DNA of 64,000 nt from Bacillota bacterium (GCA_023417475.1 JAEZFP010000068.1:186001-250000); one strand, 5' to 3'; positions 34,630 to 43,298 are shown, counted from the first letter of the stretch. Notes: generated by a model not told the origin, from the sequence alone. Numbers and translations are program-made.

Positions 34630-35937
34630 TTAAATTTGCTGTGCGATTTTAAAGAGAATACGGGTTCCCCGTTCAATATTGTCAAGGGAAATTCGCTCGT
34701 CGACCCCGTGAATGGTTTGAAGTTCCGCTTCGCTAATCATGATCGGGATTAAACCGTAGGCGGTTATATTACGAAAACGGAAAAAACGCGAGTCAGTCGA
34801 TAGCGGCGAAAGATAAGGAACGACGATCGCGTCCGAGCGTTCTTCCCGAACCACATCCTGAATTACTGCAAATAACGCGGTATCATAAGGCGATTCGGTC
34901 GGGTCGGCAGCTTGAATGATTTCATAAGTCACGGAAGGATCATTGATGGTTTTTTGCAGTTTGTCCAAGAATTTTCCCGGCGTTTCCCCCGGTAAAAGCC
35001 GGCAATCTAGGGTTAACTCGCAAAATTCCGGCAATATGTTGACTTTTGATCCGCTTTGAATGATCGTGGGCGAGATGGTGTTATATAGCATCGCTTGGAC
35101 CGACCGTTCTTCCTTCAAGTGCTGCGCGACAAATAGCTGGAGGCTATAATCCAACGCCAAATGTTCGGCGCTCAAACTCAATCCTTTTTGAAGGGCTAAC
35201 TCTTTAATGTACGCTCTGCTTGAATTGGAAAAAGTGACAGGCTGCTTTCCTTTTTGAAGCCGGTTGATCACCTTCATCATTTTAACAATCGCATTATCGG
35301 CAGTTGGTATTGAGGCATGTCCCGCCATACCCGGAATCGTCAGTTTGATCCATAAAACTCCCTTTTCCCCGGTCTGGCATGCGAATACCGGAACGCCCTC
35401 ACGAATCGTTCCGGTACTTCCCTCATTAATGACATACTCCGCCTCGCGTAATCCGGGTATGTCTTGCTCCATCAGCCATTCGATACCTTGTCCGCCGCCG
35501 GTTTCTTCATCGGCGACGGCGATAAAAAGAATATCCCGCTCCGGAACGATCTGATTGCGCTTTAACAGAATCAGCGCCATCGCCTCCATCGCCAACATCC
35601 CTTTCATATCCAAGGCGCCGCGTCCCCAAACAAAATCAGCAACGATTTCCCCGGCAAACGGCGGGTGGCTCCATTGGGCGGGATTTGCCCCGACCACATC
35701 GGTGTGGCCTAATAGAATTAACGATTTGGCTTCGCTTTTTCCCGGCAAACGTGCGATCAGGCTTCCCCGGGCCGGCGCTGTCTCATAAATTTGCGTCTCG
35801 ATTCCTTCGGCTTGAAAAACCGTTTGCAGAAGCACAGCCGCCGCCAACTCATTGCCCGGGGGATTGGTGGTGTTTATGCGGATCAGTTCTTGTAACAATT
35901 GCGCAGTTTCGTTCTTAACCAGTTCCCATTGGATCAT
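34630..35937 (-). CDS. M20 family metallopeptidase (ArgE/DapE/carboxypeptidase type)
   Basis: A di-zinc amidohydrolase that removes an acyl group or C-terminal amino acid. The 435-residue product has GHTDVV (His ligand, about 77-82), GRGALDMKG (Asp ligand, about 106), the catalytic and ligand Glu pair VADEETGG (about 142), and the dimerisation lid (about 185-300, PGMAGHASIP). HGVDERIS at the C-terminus holds the last His. The subtype (peptidase or deacylase) is not determinable. I start at the ATG 35937 with GGGAG 7 bases upstream. It lies 44 bases downstream of the HD-domain gene on the same strand. Confidence 0.9.
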   Translation of the reverse strand: MIQWELVKNETAQLLQELIRINTTNPPGNELAAAVLLQTVFQAEGIETQIYETAPARGSLIARLPGKSEAKSLILLGHTDVVGANPAQWSHPPFAGEIVADFVWGRGALDMKGMLAMEAMALILLKRNQIVPERDILFIAVADEETGGGQGIEWLMEQDIPGLREAEYVINEGSTGTIREGVPVFACQTGEKGVLWIKLTIPGMAGHASIPTADNAIVKMMKVINRLQKGKQPVTFSNSSRAYIKELALQKGLSLSAEHLALDYSLQLFVAQHLKEERSVQAMLYNTISPTIIQSGSKVNILPEFCELTLDCRLLPGETPGKFLDKLQKTINDPSVTYEIIQAADPTESPYDTALFAVIQDVVREERSDAIVVPYLSPLSTDSRFFRFRNITAYGLIPIMISEAELQTIHGVDERISLDNIERGTRILFKIAQQI

Positions 35938-35981
35938 GGACATTCTCCCGTATGCAGCGTTCTATACCATTGGCACTTTTC

Positions 35982-36635
35982 TTATTCTTCCCCCAAAACT
36001 TCACTTTCCAAAACCGATAGAAAATTTTTCATCGTTTGATGCCGTTTTGCGGCGATTTGCCGCGCCGTTTGGGTATAGAGACAATCTTTCACATTTCGCA
36101 ACTTTATATGCCATTCGCGCTGCAAGGAATCTTCTTCCGGACGGTTGCTCTCAAAATCGGTTTGTTCCCAAATCTCTTGCGCGACATATACAGTGCCGCC
36201 CCGTTCGCCCAACCACAGGTAGGCTCGGGCAATTCCGACCGCTCCCAAGGAATCAAGTTTATCGGCATCAAATAAACATTTGGCCTCAAGCGTCTGGGGA
36301 TCGTTATGATCGCGGAAACGGTGGGTGGCGATACAAGCGCAGATCGCCTCAATCTTCCCCCGCTCCAACATTCTTTCGATCAATAGCTTCCGGGTGCGTT
36401 CGGCACTTGCGGCGGCATGACAGATCAGGCCGCCACTGGTATTCTCTTCTTCCCGGGCAATATCATGAAAAAGTGCAGCAATACCTATAATTTCCAAATC
36501 GGCGTTTTCCGAACGGCCAATGGTAAGCGAAAGACGAAAAACCCGTTCAATATGGGAAAAATCGTGTGAAGGGCCAGTTTGATACAGTTGACGCGCTAAT
36601 TCAAAATACTCTTCTAAGCGGCGTGGCATTTCCAT
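35982..36635 (-). CDS. HD domain phosphohydrolase
   Basis: The 217-residue protein has the HD superfamily layout: HDFSHIERVFRLSLTIG (first His, about 24), FHDIAREEE (HD doublet, about 57) and DADKLDSLGAVGIARAYLW (second Asp, about 124). This resembles the YedJ/YpgQ group, in which some members hydrolyse nucleotides. I start at the ATG 36635 with AAGGTG 6 bases upstream; an in-frame start 28 codons earlier has no ribosome site and adds an unrelated stretch. Metal-dependent phosphatase activity on a nucleotide is inferred from the family. Confidence 0.85.
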   Translation of the reverse strand: MEMPRRLEEYFELARQLYQTGPSHDFSHIERVFRLSLTIGRSENADLEIIGIAALFHDIAREEENTSGGLICHAAASAERTRKLLIERMLERGKIEAICACIATHRFRDHNDPQTLEAKCLFDADKLDSLGAVGIARAYLWLGERGGTVYVAQEIWEQTDFESNRPEEDSLQREWHIKLRNVKDCLYTQTARQIAAKRHQTMKNFLSVLESEVLGEE

Positions 36636-36747
36636 ATTAATCACCTTAAAAAAATCAAATATTCGCTGACTCGCGCGGGAGACCACCAAAAAGCGAATCA
36701 GCTCTTTATTCCACAACAACAGTTAATTTCCTGGGATAAACCCCAAA

Positions 36748-37455
36748 TTATTTACTCCCGTTCGTTCCGTTTCCCGGGATAATCACTCCGCTGGCGCCAT
36801 GAACAAAAACGTCGGGAACTTCACCCACGATAATGGCTTCGGTGAGCGGGATGTCGGAAAAAGCTTCTACTTCCTCCGTAACTAACGGGACCACAATTCG
36901 CACATTGACTTTTACTCTGATAAAAATGCGGTGCCTGGTTTGGTTGATTCCGGCTTGATCGAATTGATCGTGAATAGCGCTTTCAACAATCCCGACCGGA
37001 AAAATGCGCACGGGGATCTTCGGGCCCGAGCCAGCCAAAATTTTAGAACCAAACGCTTGCCATACCGGAATTGTCACTTCTTGTTCCGGCAAATTCTGCA
37101 ACCGTTTTTGAACCGCCATCGTGGCGACCGAAGTAATCTTGTTAATCTTTCCGGTATTCGGTTGCATCAAAGTAACTCTTCCTTCACTGTTGGTTTGGAT
37201 CCTCATCAAATTACAGTATTCCAGATTGGAAGCAATATTGGCTTGGATTGATTCGTTAATCGCCTGGATCGCAATTTTGTGGGCGGTCACCCGTGCCAAC
37301 TGAATCAAGGTCGGACGAATCCGGAAGTCGACCATATAAAAACTAAGCGTCGAAATCAATAATAACATTCCCAAAGAAAGACATGAACGAACCCAGCGTT
37401 TTTTATACGGTGGAACTTGAAAGAAAACAACACGTTTTCTTAGATTGAAACGCAT
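36748..37455 (-). CDS. yunB: Sporulation protein YunB
   Basis: YunB is a mother-cell membrane protein needed for efficient sporulation in Bacillus subtilis; its molecular role is not known. The 235-residue product has a basic N-terminus, one membrane span (about 24-42, CLSLGMLLLISTLSFYMVDF), RIRPTLIQLARVTAHKIAIQAIN after it, and the conserved VPVRIFPVGIVESAI and NVRIVVPLVTEEVEAFSDIPLTEAIIVGEVP segments. I start at the ATG 37455; an ATG seven codons upstream lacks a ribosome site. It is divergent from the PBP gene. Confidence 0.93.
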   Translation of the reverse strand: MRFNLRKRVVFFQVPPYKKRWVRSCLSLGMLLLISTLSFYMVDFRIRPTLIQLARVTAHKIAIQAINESIQANIASNLEYCNLMRIQTNSEGRVTLMQPNTGKINKITSVATMAVQKRLQNLPEQEVTIPVWQAFGSKILAGSGPKIPVRIFPVGIVESAIHDQFDQAGINQTRHRIFIRVKVNVRIVVPLVTEEVEAFSDIPLTEAIIVGEVPDVFVHGASGVIIPGNGTNGSK

Positions 37456-37534
37456 AACATCGCCCCATCCAATCATTATGTCTCACACAGTAAAGATATA
37501 ATATGCGAATCACTCCCTGGTCGTGAAAAACTTT

Positions 37535-37563
37535 TTCGAGTCGCTTCCCGCATGTGGTATAAT
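37535..37563 (+). promoter_or_regulatory. Extended -10 promoter of the PBP gene
   Basis: TATAAT (37558-37563) is preceded by TGG. The -35 at 17 bases, TTCGAG, is poor, which the extended -10 may offset. It is 45 bases before the ATG. Confidence 0.7.
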
Positions 37564-37608
37564 TTGTGTGAACGAATAATTTGCCCCGAATAACTCAGGA
37601 GGTAATCA

Positions 37609-39867
37609 ATGCCAATCTCCAAAAAGACTACTCGTTCTCGTCAACCTGTTAAAAAATTTGATGTCAAAAAAACACTGATCATTAGTTTCACTGTTTTCGC
37701 CGGGATTTTTTTAGGCGTTTTATTTGTACTTATGATTACCGCCAATAGCAATTTGGTGAAATTGACGCCGCCGAAACTGGCGACTATCTTTTATGATTGC
37801 AACAAAAAAGAATTCACCCGGCTCTACGTGGAAAACCGGTTAGAGGTTCCGCTGAGCAAAATGCCAGCTATGCTGAAGAAAGCCATTGTTAATGTTGAAG
37901 ATAATCGTTTTTACGAACATTCGGGTATTGATCTACGTTCAATCGGCCGGGCGCTTTGGGTGGATATTAAAGGCGGCGGCTACGTTGAAGGCGCCAGCAC
38001 CATCACCCAACAATTGGCGAGAAACGTCTTATTAACCCAGAAAAAAGCGATTACCCGAAAGATTCAAGAAGTTTTTCTAGCAATGAGCATTGAACGGAAT
38101 TATACCAAAGATGAAATTTTAGAGCGTTATCTTAATCAGATTTATTTTGGTCATAGCGCTTACGGAGTTGAAACGGCGTCCCGATTATACTTTGGAAAAA
38201 GCGTTTCCGATTTAAAGTTGCATCAAATCGCGTTACTGGCCGGTTTACCCAAAAGTCCCAGCGGTTTCTCCCCTTACTTAAACCCCGAGGCGGCTTTGGA
38301 TCGTCGTTCCGTTGTCCTTTCACAGATGGTTAAGTACGGTTCGATTACCCAAGCGGAAGCCGATTTTTACGACAAAAAGCCGTTGGATGTAATTCCCCTT
38401 TCCGCAGCCAGACGGCGCGCCGCTTATTTTATTGATTATGTGGTTCAAAATCTAAAAGGGGTTGTCGATGAAGAAGCCTTAATTACCGGCGGCTATAAAA
38501 TCTACACTACCTTGGACCCGTTGGCCCAACAAGCCGCCGATGAAGCGGCCGCCTCATTGGGTGGGGGGAAAAATGACGACCATGGTGTATTGCAACCGCA
38601 ACTGGCGATTGTGGCCATTGACCCGAAAACCGGTTACATCAAAGCCATGGTCGGAGGGCGAGATTTTAGCAATACCCAATTAAACCGGGCCGTACATGCT
38701 TATCGCCAACCTGGTTCGGCAATGAAACCGTTCGCCTATACCGCCGCGATTGACAGCCGCCAATATACGCCCGGCTCGATCGTCCGGGATGAACCACTCG
38801 TGTATCAAACGGCGGTCGGCCGATGGGAACCGCATAACTATGATAATATCTTTCGTGGCGATATTACGCTTCGCCAGGCATTAGAAGAATCGGTCAACAT
38901 GGTCGCCATCAAATTAGTGGAAAATCTCGGCCCCAGTACGGTATTGAAATATGCTCAAAATATGGGACTAAAAAATTTAATCGTTAACGGACCGCAAAAT
39001 GATCTGAACTTGTCTTCTCTGGCGCTGGGGGGTTTGACCAAAGGCGTGACTCCGTTGGAATTGACCGCCGCTTATTCGCCACTGGCCAATCAAGGAATTT
39101 ACGTGCAACCAATCGCCATTTTAGAAGTGAAGGACACCAACGGCAATTTGCTCTATTCCGATCGGCCTCATAAAAAAATTGCGATTTCCGAAGACACCGC
39201 TTTTTTAGTAACCGATATGCTGCGCGGTGTTATCCTGCGCGGCACCGGTCGGGCCGCGATTATCGATCGGCCAGCCGCCGGAAAAACCGGTACTTCCAGT
39301 GATTACACCAATGCTTGGTTTGTCGGATATACTCCTGATCTGATCGCTTCCGTCTGGATTGGCAACGATGCGCAAAAACTTCCGGTGCGTCTTAACGGCG
39401 CGGTAATTGGCAGCGGTAAGGCCGCGGAACTATGGGGAATTTTCATGCGGAGAGCCCTGTCGGAGACCCCGCCTTCCGATTTCATACCGCCGGCCGGCGT
39501 TGTTTCCGGAATTGAGATCTGTACCCAAAGCGGCGAACTTGCTACCTCAAATTGTCCCGAGACTCGTTTTGAAAGCTACTTGGACGGTACCCAACCAACC
39601 ACTACCTGTCATATTCACGGCAGTGGTCAAACCATGCCGACCGATAATCCCCCGAGCAATAATAATAGCTCACCCGGGGTAGGAACCGACCCGAACTCCG
39701 CTCACAATCAAAATATCATCGGTTTCAAAAAGAAACCCGTCTCGGTTAAGATCTGTGGCGAAAGCGGCTTGCTCGCGACTCCCTACTGTCCGGAGAATCA
39801 AGTTTTTGTCGAGATCTTTAATGACGGTGAACAACCCACGACGCATTGCAATATTCATCGTCGTTAA
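37609..39867 (+). CDS. Class A penicillin-binding protein (PBP1a family)
   Basis: A bifunctional peptidoglycan synthase of 752 residues. It has a cytoplasmic basic tail, a membrane span (about 21-44), and a GT51 glycosyltransferase with EDNRFYEHSGID (catalytic Glu 97) and GASTITQQLARN (about 128). The transpeptidase has SAMK (nucleophile Ser 370), SVN (428-430) and KTGT (559-562). After the catalytic domain lie two copies of a cysteine motif (C638, C649, C667 and C716, C727, C747), each with LAT...CPE and PTT.C.IH, joined by an Asn/Ser/Pro linker. AGGAGG lies 5 bases before the ATG. Confidence 0.95.
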   Translation: MPISKKTTRSRQPVKKFDVKKTLIISFTVFAGIFLGVLFVLMITANSNLVKLTPPKLATIFYDCNKKEFTRLYVENRLEVPLSKMPAMLKKAIVNVEDNRFYEHSGIDLRSIGRALWVDIKGGGYVEGASTITQQLARNVLLTQKKAITRKIQEVFLAMSIERNYTKDEILERYLNQIYFGHSAYGVETASRLYFGKSVSDLKLHQIALLAGLPKSPSGFSPYLNPEAALDRRSVVLSQMVKYGSITQAEADFYDKKPLDVIPLSAARRRAAYFIDYVVQNLKGVVDEEALITGGYKIYTTLDPLAQQAADEAAASLGGGKNDDHGVLQPQLAIVAIDPKTGYIKAMVGGRDFSNTQLNRAVHAYRQPGSAMKPFAYTAAIDSRQYTPGSIVRDEPLVYQTAVGRWEPHNYDNIFRGDITLRQALEESVNMVAIKLVENLGPSTVLKYAQNMGLKNLIVNGPQNDLNLSSLALGGLTKGVTPLELTAAYSPLANQGIYVQPIAILEVKDTNGNLLYSDRPHKKIAISEDTAFLVTDMLRGVILRGTGRAAIIDRPAAGKTGTSSDYTNAWFVGYTPDLIASVWIGNDAQKLPVRLNGAVIGSGKAAELWGIFMRRALSETPPSDFIPPAGVVSGIEICTQSGELATSNCPETRFESYLDGTQPTTTCHIHGSGQTMPTDNPPSNNNSSPGVGTDPNSAHNQNIIGFKKKPVSVKICGESGLLATPYCPENQVFVEIFNDGEQPTTHCNIHRR

Positions 39868-39908
39868 CCCGTTCCTTCAATCAGAACGATCGTTTGTGCC
39901 GATAAAAG

Positions 39909-39956
39909 AAGCTGTTGCAAAGTGACCTAAATAAGTTCATAATGCAACAGCTTTTT
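39909..39956 (+). terminator. Terminator after the PBP gene
   Basis: AAGCTGTTGCA (39909-39919) pairs with TGCAACAGCTT (39943-39953) over an 11-bp stem with a 23-base loop, followed by TTTAATA. The long loop is unusual. Confidence 0.7.
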
Positions 39957-40245
39957 AATACCGTTACCAATTGCTTACCGAGACTTCGAGCAAGCTGACT
40001 TATCCACATATCCAACGAGGGATCGATCAAACTTGGTTGAAGATCAATAACACCACTACAACTAATTGCCGCGGCGGCGTTTTGTAACTTCGCCAGGGTG
40101 GGTGCATCGCTACCGATGGGAGCAATTCCCAAGCCGGTATGATAGGAATTTTACTCTTTTGTCGGAATATCTATTAAACTAACTTAAATTATTCTTGTTT
40201 CTGTATCGTAAACTTTATGTATTTTGTATTATTCCTGGTGAATAC
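39957..40245. other. Non-coding gap with a lone DnaA box and a possible gene remnant
   Basis: No convincing gene. On the minus strand, from a TTG at 40132, an open frame reads GIAPIGSDAPTLAKLQNAAA and then LQPSLIDPSLDMWISQLARS. This looks protein-like but has no ribosome site, runs into the terminator and is only about 60 residues. It may be a decayed fragment. One perfect TTATCCACA lies at 40000-40008. The part from 40140 on is AT-rich. Confidence 0.4.
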
Positions 40246-40274
40246 TTGAATTTGCCCGCTAAAAATGGTATAAA
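40246..40274 (+). promoter_or_regulatory. Sigma-A promoter of the DUF4914 gene and its leader
   Basis: TTGAAT (40246-40251), exactly 17 bases, TATAAA (40269-40274), with TGG before the -10. The predicted start is near 40281, which gives a leader of about 150 bases before the ATG at 40433. Confidence 0.88.
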
Positions 40275-40280
40275 TCTAAC

Positions 40281-40400
40281 CAATCAGTATTTTTAAAATG
40301 GCTAAGTAGTTTGGCAATTGTTCTTGCCAAAGAAGAATTGTTAAAGATTGGCCTGCAAACACCCTTTGAAAAGGGTGATTTGTTGGCTTCATTTTTTTCT
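40281..40400 (+). promoter_or_regulatory. Leader RNA with transcription attenuator
   Basis: The leader can form hairpin TTGGCAA/TTGCCAA (40311-40330), then a strong terminator hairpin (40351-40387) and a U-run (TTCATTTTTTT) ending 15 bases before the gene's GGAGG. TTGGC occurs three times (40311, 40348, 40383) and its complement GCCAA once (40326-40330), so the upstream hairpin and the terminator base can compete for the same strand. CAATTGTTCTT (40315-40325) can instead pair with AAGAATTG (40333-40340). This is the layout of a riboswitch or protein-controlled attenuator. I do not recognise the class. Confidence 0.7.
40351..40398 (+). terminator. Intrinsic terminator inside the DUF4914 leader
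   Basis: GCC, CAAA and ACCC of the left arm pair with GGGT, TTTG and GGC of the right arm (40351-40387), with one mismatch and one bulged A, then TTCATTTTTTTCTG. It lies between promoter and gene, so it must be bypassed for expression. Confidence 0.85.
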
Positions 40401-40432
40401 GTTAATAATTAATGGAGGTGGATTCATCACCA

Positions 40433-42289
40433 ATGAAAATCTTCGAACAACTGGTAATGCCAACCGATTTACGCACGATCCTCAAAAAGGCTCCCGGTTT
40501 GATTATTCCGGAAAGCCGGGAACATCTATTCGAACTGGCCCATCATGATCAAGACTATAACGAGGTCAGTTATGAAATACCGGGTAATGGTACGGTGGTT
40601 GAGGCGACGCTAGCTCGTTGTTCCAACGGGATTGCCGTCAACTTCACCGATCTTTATATGCGCCGTCGTGATCCCGATTGTTTAATTGTCGCCGATGAAG
40701 GTGAAACCGATAAACCCCGTTATGAAGACCGTTTTGGAGCGAATTTCGCGCCGTTGCGTCAACTAACCCATGACTGGCTTGCTTCCCGGGAATTAATCGT
40801 CATGCCGTTTATGGCTGGCGGACGGGAATTCGGCTATCCCGCGCTACTGGTCGCTCCGGCCAACGCCGGTTTTTTTGCGGCGGCTCTGGCTGATCTGCAA
40901 GGTTTTATTCCGGCGAACGAAATACCGGACGGTTTTACCCCTAAAGCAGTAATCTATTTAGCTCCGCCATTCCGTCATACGTATTTTAATGGAAAACAAA
41001 TCGTGGTCCATAACCGATTACCGGACTTCCACGAACTATACTCATATAATTTATACCCCGGGCCGAGTGCCAAAAAAGGAATTTACGGGGTTTTGTTGAA
41101 TATCGGAGAAACCGAAGGGTGGTTAACCGCCCATGGTTCGACCGTTCGAGTAATCACCCCCTACGAAAATATGCTGATTATGATGCACGAAGGCGCCAGT
41201 GGCGCTGGAAAAAGCGAAATGATCGAGCAGATCCATCTCGAATTGGACGGTCGGGCGCTCTTGGCCGAACATGGCAAAACCGGTGAAAAGGTTTATTTGG
41301 AGTTGAAAGAAACCTGTCAACTGCAACCGGTCACCGACGATATGGCCCTTTGCCATCCCGCGCTGCAGGGCAGTCGCAAACTGGTAGTCAAAGACGCCGA
41401 AGACGGCTGGTTTTTGCGGGTTAACCATATTAAAAAATATGGCACCGACCCATACTATGAAAAATTAACCATTCACCCCCCGGAACCGCTCATTTTCTTA
41501 AATGTCAAAGGAGTTCCCAATTCAACCTGTTTACTTTGGGAACACACTTTGGATGCGCCTGGTAAACCCTGTCCCAATCCCCGGATAGTTATTCCCCGTC
41601 GTTTTGTACCGGGAACTGTGGATGAACCGGTGGAAGTTGATGTCCGTAGCTTTGGAGTGCGGGTGCCGCCTTGTACAAAAGACAATCCAAGTTATGGGAT
41701 TATTGGATTCTTTCATATCCTTCCCCCGGCTTTGGCTTGGTTATGGCGGTTGGTTGCTCCCCGCGGTTTCGAAAATCCGAGCATTATCGGCGGGTCCGGT
41801 TTGGAAAGCGAAGGTGTCGGTTCCTATTGGCCGTTTGCCACCGGCCGAAAAGTGGATCAAGCCAACTTGCTCTTGGAACAGATTATTCATACCCCTGGCA
41901 CCAGTTATACTTTAATTCCCAATCAACATGTCGGAATTTATAAAGTTGGCTTTATGACCCAATGGATTGCCCGGGAATATTTAGCGCGGCGCGGTAGCGT
42001 CCGTTTCCGTCCGGAGCAAATCACACCGGCCCGGTGCTCAATTCTGGGATACGCGTTGGAATCGTTAAAAGTGGACGGAACCTTCCTGCCGAAAAAGTTT
42101 TTACAAGTGAATTTACAATCGGAAGTTGGCGAAGCGGGTTACGACGCCGGCGCCCAGATTCTTTGGGATTTCTTTAAAAAAGAATTACACCCGTTTCTGG
42201 TATCCGACTTGAACCCGCTCGGACGCAAAATTATAGAATGTTGTATCGAGGGTGGCGACGTTAGGGATTATCAGGCGTTGATCCCATAA
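40433..42289 (+). CDS. P-loop protein of PEP carboxykinase/HPr kinase type (DUF4914-like)
   Basis: The 618-residue protein is, as far as I can tell, a DUF4914 family member of unknown function. HEGASGAGKSEM (252-263) is a Walker A of the form GxSGxGKSE used by PEP carboxykinase and HPr kinase. PGPSAKKGIYGVLL (about 209-222) and HGSTVRVITPYENMLIMM precede it, again as in that fold. RRRDPDCLIVADEGETDKPRYEDRF near 77 and PEQITPARCSILGYALESLK near 530 are other conserved-looking segments. A nucleotide-dependent kinase or carboxylase is inferred. GGAGGTG lies 12 bases before the ATG; upstream in-frame ATG and GTG contain the ribosome site. It is read after an attenuator and followed by a beta-carbonic-anhydrase-like gene. 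Confidence 0.75.
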   Translation: MKIFEQLVMPTDLRTILKKAPGLIIPESREHLFELAHHDQDYNEVSYEIPGNGTVVEATLARCSNGIAVNFTDLYMRRRDPDCLIVADEGETDKPRYEDRFGANFAPLRQLTHDWLASRELIVMPFMAGGREFGYPALLVAPANAGFFAAALADLQGFIPANEIPDGFTPKAVIYLAPPFRHTYFNGKQIVVHNRLPDFHELYSYNLYPGPSAKKGIYGVLLNIGETEGWLTAHGSTVRVITPYENMLIMMHEGASGAGKSEMIEQIHLELDGRALLAEHGKTGEKVYLELKETCQLQPVTDDMALCHPALQGSRKLVVKDAEDGWFLRVNHIKKYGTDPYYEKLTIHPPEPLIFLNVKGVPNSTCLLWEHTLDAPGKPCPNPRIVIPRRFVPGTVDEPVEVDVRSFGVRVPPCTKDNPSYGIIGFFHILPPALAWLWRLVAPRGFENPSIIGGSGLESEGVGSYWPFATGRKVDQANLLLEQIIHTPGTSYTLIPNQHVGIYKVGFMTQWIAREYLARRGSVRFRPEQITPARCSILGYALESLKVDGTFLPKKFLQVNLQSEVGEAGYDAGAQILWDFFKKELHPFLVSDLNPLGRKIIECCIEGGDVRDYQALIP

Positions 42290-42357
42290 GGATTGACCAC
42301 GCGGCTACCCTACCTGAACGGCAAAACTTCGAATTATCCTTATTAGTGAGGGATTGA

Positions 42358-42900
42358 ATGGATCGTTTACGTGAGGTAGCCAGCTGCGCAGATATTTTCC
42401 CGGAATTTCGCGGTACGCCGATTGGCCTGCTTTTGGAATACCACAATTTAAACCGGCAATTTGCTTCCTATTCCCGGGCGGAGTTACTGGTGGGCATGTG
42501 TATGGATAACCGCAAGTTTTTGCGAACACCTGATAATTTTGCTTATGTGCTCCGTACCGGCGGCGGTAATCTTCGCTATAGCGAGTTTAAAGTTTCATAC
42601 GCGGTCGGAATCGGTAAAGTGAAAGCGATTGCCCTTACTGCCCATAATCAGTGCGGCATGGTCAATCTCTACAGCAAGAAAACGGATTTCGTCACCGGAC
42701 TGGTTGAAAACGGCGGTTGGGAGCCGGAACGGGCCGAAGAACACTTCGATCAGTTTGCGCCGTTTTACGAGATCAGTAATGAGATCGATTTTGTTTTACT
42801 GGAAGCGCAACGAATGCGCGCGCGTTATCCCAATATTTTAGTGACCCCGCTCTTCTACCAAATTGAGGACAATCTCCTCTATCAGATCCAAGAAAATTAA
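42358..42900 (+). CDS. Beta-carbonic-anhydrase-like protein
   Basis: The 180-residue protein keeps the beta-class zinc site: CMDNR (Cys 48, Asp 50, Arg 52) and HNQCG (His 96, Cys 99). It also has RTGGGN (about 66-71) and SYAVGIGKVKAIALTAH, matching the RNAGN and helix of the family. Cys, His, Cys bind zinc and Asp-Arg gate it in known enzymes, so CO2 hydration is likely. The size is small but within range for bacterial members. GAGGG is about 7 bases before the ATG. It lies 68 bases after the P-loop gene with no terminator between, so the two are cotranscribed. The identification is from motif spacing, not from overall similarity. Confidence 0.82.
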   Translation: MDRLREVASCADIFPEFRGTPIGLLLEYHNLNRQFASYSRAELLVGMCMDNRKFLRTPDNFAYVLRTGGGNLRYSEFKVSYAVGIGKVKAIALTAHNQCGMVNLYSKKTDFVTGLVENGGWEPERAEEHFDQFAPFYEISNEIDFVLLEAQRMRARYPNILVTPLFYQIEDNLLYQIQEN

Positions 42901-42942
42901 AACAGCACCGGTCGTGAGCACGACCGGTGCTGTTTTAATTTT
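42893..42942. terminator. Bidirectional terminator, 24-bp perfect inverted repeat
   Basis: Two exact 24-base arms separated by two bases include the carbonic anhydrase stop codon. The GC core ACAGCACCGGTCGTG is flanked by AAAATTAA and TTAATTTT, so it terminates both the plus-strand pair and the convergent ABM gene. Confidence 0.92.
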
Positions 42943-42971
42943 CAACCATCAAGGCCGAAGATTTCAGACAC

Positions 42972-43298
42972 TTAATCTTGAACAAAGGGTATATTGGCCA
43001 TACGTTCAACTTTATGATGCAACACGAGCGGATCAGAGATCAAACCATATTGTGTATCGTCGGGATATGTTACCGCAAGATCCAGTTTTGAACCGTCGAA
43101 AGCTTCAATCGCTTCAAAATCTATCCAATATGAAACCATAAAAAAATGTTCATACCCGTCCTGAACGCTGCGGTAAACGTTCACTCCCAGGTTACCCGGA
43201 GTCGTTGTCGCCTCCGCTACACCGCTTAGATTGAGATATTTCGCAAAAGCCTCCCCATGTTCAAACGGAACCGCTCCATGCCAAGAACGCGCTATCAT
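42972..43298 (-). CDS. Antibiotic biosynthesis monooxygenase (ABM) fold protein
   Basis: The 108-residue protein has a dimeric alpha/beta-barrel (ferredoxin-like) pattern: IARSWHGAVPFEHGEAFAKYL, a helix, NVYRSVQDGYEHFFMVSYWIDFEAIEAF and a C-terminal strand with the His LHHKVERM. Members include small monooxygenases and heme-binding proteins; I see no residue that fixes the activity. The ATG at 43298 overlaps the stop of the upstream gene (ATGA), so translation is coupled. GGAG lies 5 bases before it. It is last in the mutS2 operon. Confidence 0.75.
   Translation of the reverse strand: MIARSWHGAVPFEHGEAFAKYLNLSGVAEATTTPGNLGVNVYRSVQDGYEHFFMVSYWIDFEAIEAFDGSKLDLAVTYPDDTQYGLISDPLVLHHKVERMANIPFVQD

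Noticed and set aside
37456..37510. Sigma E promoter for yunB
   Set aside because: CATATT and CATAAT are present on the minus strand, but about 19 bases apart instead of 13-15.
40281..40400. T-box or another known riboswitch class in the leader
   Set aside because: No T-box AGGGTGGNACCGCG, no specifier layout and no core of the common riboswitch classes that I can recall was seen.
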